Below are positions 59,741 to 64,000 of a stretch of 64,000 nucleotides of DNA, one piece after another. Position numbers and translations under genes: made by a program. Source of the DNA: Eriocheir sinensis (taxonomy: Eukaryota > Arthropoda > Malacostraca > Decapoda > Varunidae); assembly GCF_024679095.1 (NCBI RefSeq), contig NC_066513.1, positions 9,090,606-9,154,605 on the forward strand. Reading direction: 5' to 3'. The notes under the pieces are model-generated. The model worked only from the letters and a program-made list of their open reading frames with translations, ran no database searches and had not been told where the DNA came from. Each line of letters begins with the position of its first letter. Position 1 is the first letter of the stretch.

Positions 59741-60531
59741 CAACAACCCCAATCCTCACTAACCTAGAATCCCCTGTCTTCCCTTCTTCAACTCCTCCAC
59801 CTCCTCCTTGCCCTACCCACCTCCCTATCTTTAATATAATGTTCACTAAATCACCCACACTGTCACCGTAATCCCTCCTTCCTCCCCATCTTCCCCTCCT
59901 CCCTCCTCCTCCATTTTACAGAAGCGAGAGAAAAGAACTAGAAAATTTAGCAACAACACAAGCAAAATATAACATTGTGGTGCAACTCAAAATAATAAAA
60001 AAATACATAATTCATCACAGCTATCATGAGATCAAAGGAATGGATAGAATAGACACTTAAAAAAAAACATAGATACATAAAAGACTACAGAATTAACAGA
60101 TAGACAATATGATAGGACTCAAAGGCAGGAGTAGGAGGAGGGGGAGGAAGAGGAGCCTTTGATGAAGCAGATAAGGGTGTGCCTATCTCTGAGTGCCGGT
60201 TCAGTGCCATTGCAAGAAGTGGCGAGGATGTGAAAAATGTAATGGTCGAGTTCTGAATTCCTGAGGTGACGTGTGGGAGGAGGAGGAGGAGGAGGAGAGG
60301 CAGAGTAGGGTTCGAGAGAGGATCATTGAGGATATTTGTTCGTCCCTTATCCTCCTCCTCCTCCTCTTCCTCCACCTCCTCTTCCTCTTCCTCCTCCTTG
60401 ACCTCATCCTACTAACAATGTCCCTCTCATCGTTTTTTTGCCCTATTTATCCTCCTCCTCCTCCTACTACTCCTCCTCCTCAAGCGCCGTCAGAATGTGT
60501 TGTCAGGTTATGTATGGGATGTGCCATGAGG

Positions 60532-60532
<1 letters not shown>
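59741..60532. other. No gene; CTC/GAG-rich stretches
   Basis: Imperfect (GGA)n at 60276-60300 and (CTC)n at 60349-60480 give spurious frames. The rest is unremarkable. Confidence 0.6.

Positions 60533-60590
<58 letters not shown>
60533..60590. repeat. (CA)n microsatellite
   Basis: 58 bp of CA. Confidence 0.97.
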
Positions 60591-60591
<1 letters not shown>

Positions 60592-60798
60592 TATTACGTA
60601 CATACATGGCATACACGGGTGATATTAATGTGCGTGTCTCCGTCCCGAGTTATGTAATTATATTTATGCTTCTCACGCCGGGTGGCCGCCATTAATTACA
60701 GGTGGGGAAGGTGCGGGCATGGGGAGGGGGGTGGGCATGTAGGTGCATTGTACGACCCGTTGTTTGATGACACTTATGGTGATGATAATGATAATGAT

Positions 60799-60802
<4 letters not shown>

Positions 60803-60881
<79 letters not shown>
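60803..60881. repeat. (TAA)n microsatellite
   Basis: About 79 bp of TAA, flanked by GATGAT-rich sequence. Confidence 0.97.
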
Positions 60882-60971
60882 GTACAGTATAGATGGTAAT
60901 GATGATGGGAATGATAGTAAGTGCTGTAAAGATGCAAAGGAAGGGAAAGTTTGACAAAAGGAAAGGAAAAG

Positions 60972-60972
<1 letters not shown>

Positions 60973-61018
<46 letters not shown>
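60973..61018. repeat. (GT)n microsatellite
   Basis: 46 bp of GT. Confidence 0.97.
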
Positions 61019-61021
<3 letters not shown>

Positions 61022-61170
61022 ACGAAGGAAAGTATGAGCGGAAAGGAAGGAAACGAATAATGAGGTCTTTTGGAGCCCCCGAGGGAGGTTCAGTAACACG
61101 AGGATTTCTTGGTATTTTTGTTAAAAGTAGCAAAGTGGCGTAAGAAAAATCCTTTGTCTTAAGATACCCA

Positions 61171-61224
61171 AGAGGAGGAGGAGGAAGAAGAAAAAGAAGA
61201 AGAAGAAGAAGAAGAAGAGGAGGA
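61171..61224. repeat. (GAA)n-rich tract
   Basis: Imperfect GGA/GAA trinucleotides. Confidence 0.9.
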
Positions 61225-61377
61225 GGGGAACAAAAAAAAGGACAAGTAAGAAGATGATAACGAGAAACTGTATGATAGAAACTTAGCAAAATGATAAAGG
61301 AAAAACAGAGGCAACAAAACAGGTATGATATGGATGGATGCATTGATATAACTGGATGGAAAAAGACAAACAAGTAA

Positions 61378-61378
<1 letters not shown>

Positions 61379-61446
<68 letters not shown>

Positions 61447-61706
61447 GTGAGTGGGAGTGAGTGGAGGTCAGTGAGTGAGTGAGGAGTGGAGGAGTGAGTG
61501 AGTGAGGAGGTGAGTGGAGTGAGTGAGTGAGTGAGTGGTGAGTGGTGGAGGAGTGAGGTGGTGGTGGAGTGAGGGAGTGAGTGAGTGAGTGAGTGAGTGA
61601 GTGAGTGAGTGAGTGAGTGAGTGAGTGAGTGAGTGAGTGAGTGAGTGAGTGAGTGAGTGAGTGAGTGAGTGAGTGAGTGAGTGAGTGAGTGAGTGAGTGA
61701 GTGAGT

Positions 61707-61752
<46 letters not shown>
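61379..61752. repeat. Compound (GA)n-(GAGT)n-(GA)n array
   Basis: GA repeats at 61379-61442, imperfect then perfect GAGT tetranucleotides to about 61710, and GA again to 61752. The left GAGT part is interrupted by GGAG variants and the right part is perfect. Confidence 0.97.
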
Positions 61753-61753
<1 letters not shown>

Positions 61754-62273
61754 GAAGGTAAAACAACAAGTAATGACTCAGCAAGTTGTTTAGAAACACA
61801 TGACGGAAAAGAGAAAAAGAAAATAATGTTAAACTAAAACGAAGTTAGAACATGACTTGAGGTTCTCACAAACTAGCAACATGTAAGAGAAAATATATGA
61901 AGGTAAGAATTGAGATTATAGAATTTTTTTTTATAATTGGAAAGGGGAGAAGGGGGGAAAGATGGAAGGAGAAGAACTTGGTGGGTGGGAAGGTGGGGAG
62001 GAAAGGGAGGGGAGGTGATGGGTAAGGCAGGTAGGGAGGAGAGTAGTGGAATTAGGTAATGGGGAATGGGGAAGGGGGTAAAGGAATGGTGGAGATTGGA
62101 GGGGAGGGACTCTCAGGTAAAACTCTTATATAAAAACGAAAATAAAAATAAAAGCAGAACAAAATTAATGAAAAAGAATGAAAACGAGCCCTAGATTCTC
62201 ATTACACGAGATTATTTAAAAGAATAAGTAAGAAAGGAAACAACGTAAAAAGATGAGTGAAAGAACTTAAAAA

Positions 62274-62279
<6 letters not shown>
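61753..62279. other. A/G-rich, no recognised feature
   Basis: Purine-rich sequence without coding similarity. Confidence 0.5.

Positions 62280-62320
<41 letters not shown>
62280..62320. repeat. (GA)n at C4 3' end
   Basis: 41 bp of GA directly adjoining the terminus of C4. Confidence 0.95.
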
Positions 62321-62326
<6 letters not shown>

Positions 62327-63127
62327 CATAGAAAATCAGACCACACAGACCCCATGGTCCAGACTTGGTGGTCTGTCCTTAAACCTAAGTGATTTTACAT
62401 TAATCAGAAGACTCCAAAACGTTGCACTTCTACTCTAGTTGATATTAAGTTAAAGGAAATGACGGTCGAGCTTTTTTTTGAAGGAGTCAATCGTGTTACA
62501 CTGGACCACTGATGGTGGAAGCTTATTCCATTCTCGCACTACAACGTTGGTGAAGAAAAATTTTGTGCAGTCTGAATTTACTTGTCTACATCTGAGTTTA
62601 CGCCATTGTTCCTCGTGCGCAGACTGTCATCGATCATAAACAATGTTGATCTGTCTACATTCGTGAAACCATTAAGTATTTTAAAACATTCGATCAGTTT
62701 TCCTCGGAGGCGACGTTTCTCAAGAGAGAACATAATAAGGGTAGAAAGCCTTTCTTCGTAGGATTTGTTGCGCAAGGAAGGGATCATTTTCGTTGCCCGA
62801 CGCTGAACACCATCTAATTTAGCAATATCCTTTGCATGGTGGGGGGACCAAAACTGTACCGCATATTCCAAGTGGGGTCTGACTAAACTGTTGTAGAGCA
62901 GAGTATTACATCTTTATTCTTGAATACAAAGTTTCTTTTAATGAAGCCCAACATTCTGTTCGCTTTATTTGCTGCATCGATGCATTGCTGTGAGAATTTG
63001 AGGTTTGACGCGATTTTGACCCCCAAGTCTTTGACGCATTGAACGCTTTTGAGTTTAACGCCGCGCATTTCGTATTCGAACTTCTTATTCCTCGTTCCAA
63101 CTTGAAGGACCTGGCACTTGTCTACGT

Positions 63128-63129
<2 letters not shown>
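62321..63129 (-). mobile_element. CR1-type family C, copy C4 (5'-truncated)
   Basis: The minus-strand copy has the family terminus at 62321 (one ATGTAAATC unit) and matches C3 52600-53410 closely. Its 5' end is at 63129 within the RT thumb (at the GTAGACAAGTGCC position), where a (GA)n array begins. Confidence 0.88.
62578..63129 (-). pseudogene. RT C-terminal region of C4
   Basis: Two frames: 63129-62883 reads DVDKCQVLQVGTRNKKFEYE, GVKLKSVQCVKDLGVKIASN and [19 protein letters not shown]; 62871-62578 reads [39 protein letters not shown] and [20 protein letters not shown]. The order is the thumb and C-terminal domain of a CR1-type RT. One frame change near 62880 separates the blocks. The catalytic core is absent, so it has no activity. 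Confidence 0.85.
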
Positions 63130-63196
<67 letters not shown>

Positions 63197-63270
63197 TATA
63201 GAGAGATATATATATATAGAGATATATATATAGATATATATAGATATATATAAATACATATATATATATG
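63130..63270. repeat. (GA)n then (AT/GATA)n microsatellite
   Basis: About 64 bp of GA followed by about 75 bp of mixed TA and TAGA repeats. Confidence 0.95.
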
Positions 63271-63359
63271 CAATGGTACAGGGAAGGGAAAGGGAAAGCT
63301 CCAAGTGAAGTGACGATAAGCATCCTTGTACCGGACCCTGAGCCTCGCATCCTCCTTAA

Positions 63360-63505
<146 letters not shown>

Positions 63506-63670
63506 TGTTCTACAAAAACGGATCCTACGGCGGAGGAAGACCTGAGAGGATTTTTTCTCCTGCCCGTCGGCGTTCCGGAGGCCATTCTGTTTTCAATCCC
63601 TGAGCTGACGAAAGCTGTTTTCTGCCACGAAACCGTAATTATTTTTAATATCATATCACAAGCAACAACT

Positions 63671-64000
63671 ATGAAGTTCTTCCTTGCTTGGACGCTCGTC
63701 ATCATCCTGGGGATGATGGCCAGTCAACCGGACAGCCAGTCAGCCAGTCAGCCAGCCGGCCAGCAGCTGGCCGGCAGGGTGAAGCTCAGGCTCCAAAGGA
63801 CGAGGTGCTCTACCTAGCCTCGAGAAGGCCAATAACAACCCTTGGAAGAAACATGACGAGGGGAACTCAAAGATTTCCAAAATGCCTGATCTTGAGAAGA
63901 TGAACACAAGTTTGCAAAATGGCGCGAATGACAGTATCAAGACCGTGGAAAGGAAAGTCTTTGATAATAGAGATGAAACGGGGCATGTAACCGGCAATAA
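63671..64000 (+). CDS. Possible first exon of a secreted protein, cut by the window end
   Basis: ATG at 63671 has A at -3 and opens MKFFLAWTLVIILGMMASQP, a convincing signal peptide (charged start, hydrophobic core of about 13 residues, cleavage likely near Ala-Ser), followed by a Gln/Ser/Ala-rich stretch with CAGTCAGCC repeats. This frame stops at 63817. A second frame is open to 63903, and a third (from 63784) is open to the window end, giving a hydrophilic Asn/Lys/Glu/Asp-rich sequence (SLEKANNNPWKKHDEG). Either a splice donor near 63779 (CAGG/GTGAAG) ends the exon or one-base errors shift the frame. It is the only non-transposon protein candidate; the family is not recognised. Confidence 0.4.

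Overview
The window looks like repeat-dominated, non-genic DNA from an arthropod, most probably a decapod crustacean. That is an inference from three things: the very heavy microsatellite load, the mix of CR1/Jockey-type non-LTR retrotransposons with tRNA-derived SINEs, and PIF/Harbinger, hAT and env-carrying Gypsy relics. There are no bacterial gene features, rRNA genes, CRISPR arrays or intact host genes. Almost all protein similarity belongs to mobile elements, most of them broken by one-base indels. Family names rest on recognised motifs, not on database searches.

Layout. 1-6.1 kb: two minus-strand copies of non-LTR family A (A1, A2), then an inverted pair of SINE fragments around (AT)n. 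6.6-7.4 kb: a hAT transposase C-terminus. 9.0-12.3 kb: A3, a nearly full-length plus-strand copy of family A. 12.3-14.3 kb: the 5' half of an LTR retrotransposon (LTR, primer-binding site, gag). 14.4-15.6 kb: the longest clean transposase frame, IS630/Tc1-type. 15.8-26.9 kb: a PIF/Harbinger transposon with matching ends, a HARBI1-like transposase relic at its left end and a convergent Myb/SANT-like protein relic at its right. It is split by a ~5 kb CR1-type element (B) and carries a SINE and a 36-bp coding minisatellite.

27.4-30.3 kb: decayed copy C1 of a second CR1-type family. 30.8-31.8 kb: a 621-bp element with perfect 13-bp terminal inverted repeats inside a short-unit minisatellite. 32.5-37.3 kb: a Gypsy element with both LTRs and env-like remains; its gag-to-RT part is missing and a minisatellite stands there. 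37.7-43.9 kb: two head-to-tail copies of family D, the second interrupted by A4. 43.9-53.4 kb: two long family C copies (C2, C3) placed head to head. 53.7-55.0 kb: A5. 55-64 kb: a microsatellite and minisatellite field with a 64-bp family A tail (A6) and a truncated C copy (C4). At the right edge is a possible first exon of a secreted protein.

How the parts relate. The elements form a nested stratigraphy: B, a SINE and an RT scrap lie within Harbinger; A4 within D2; A6 within a tandem repeat; the 621-bp element within a minisatellite. Families B and C both encode, ahead of endonuclease and reverse transcriptase, an ORF1 with a paired-Cys N-terminus and an SGNH-hydrolase (esterase-like) domain, as known for CR1-like elements. 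Element ends coincide with microsatellites repeatedly, which suggests the simple repeats grew from element tails or mark repair junctions.
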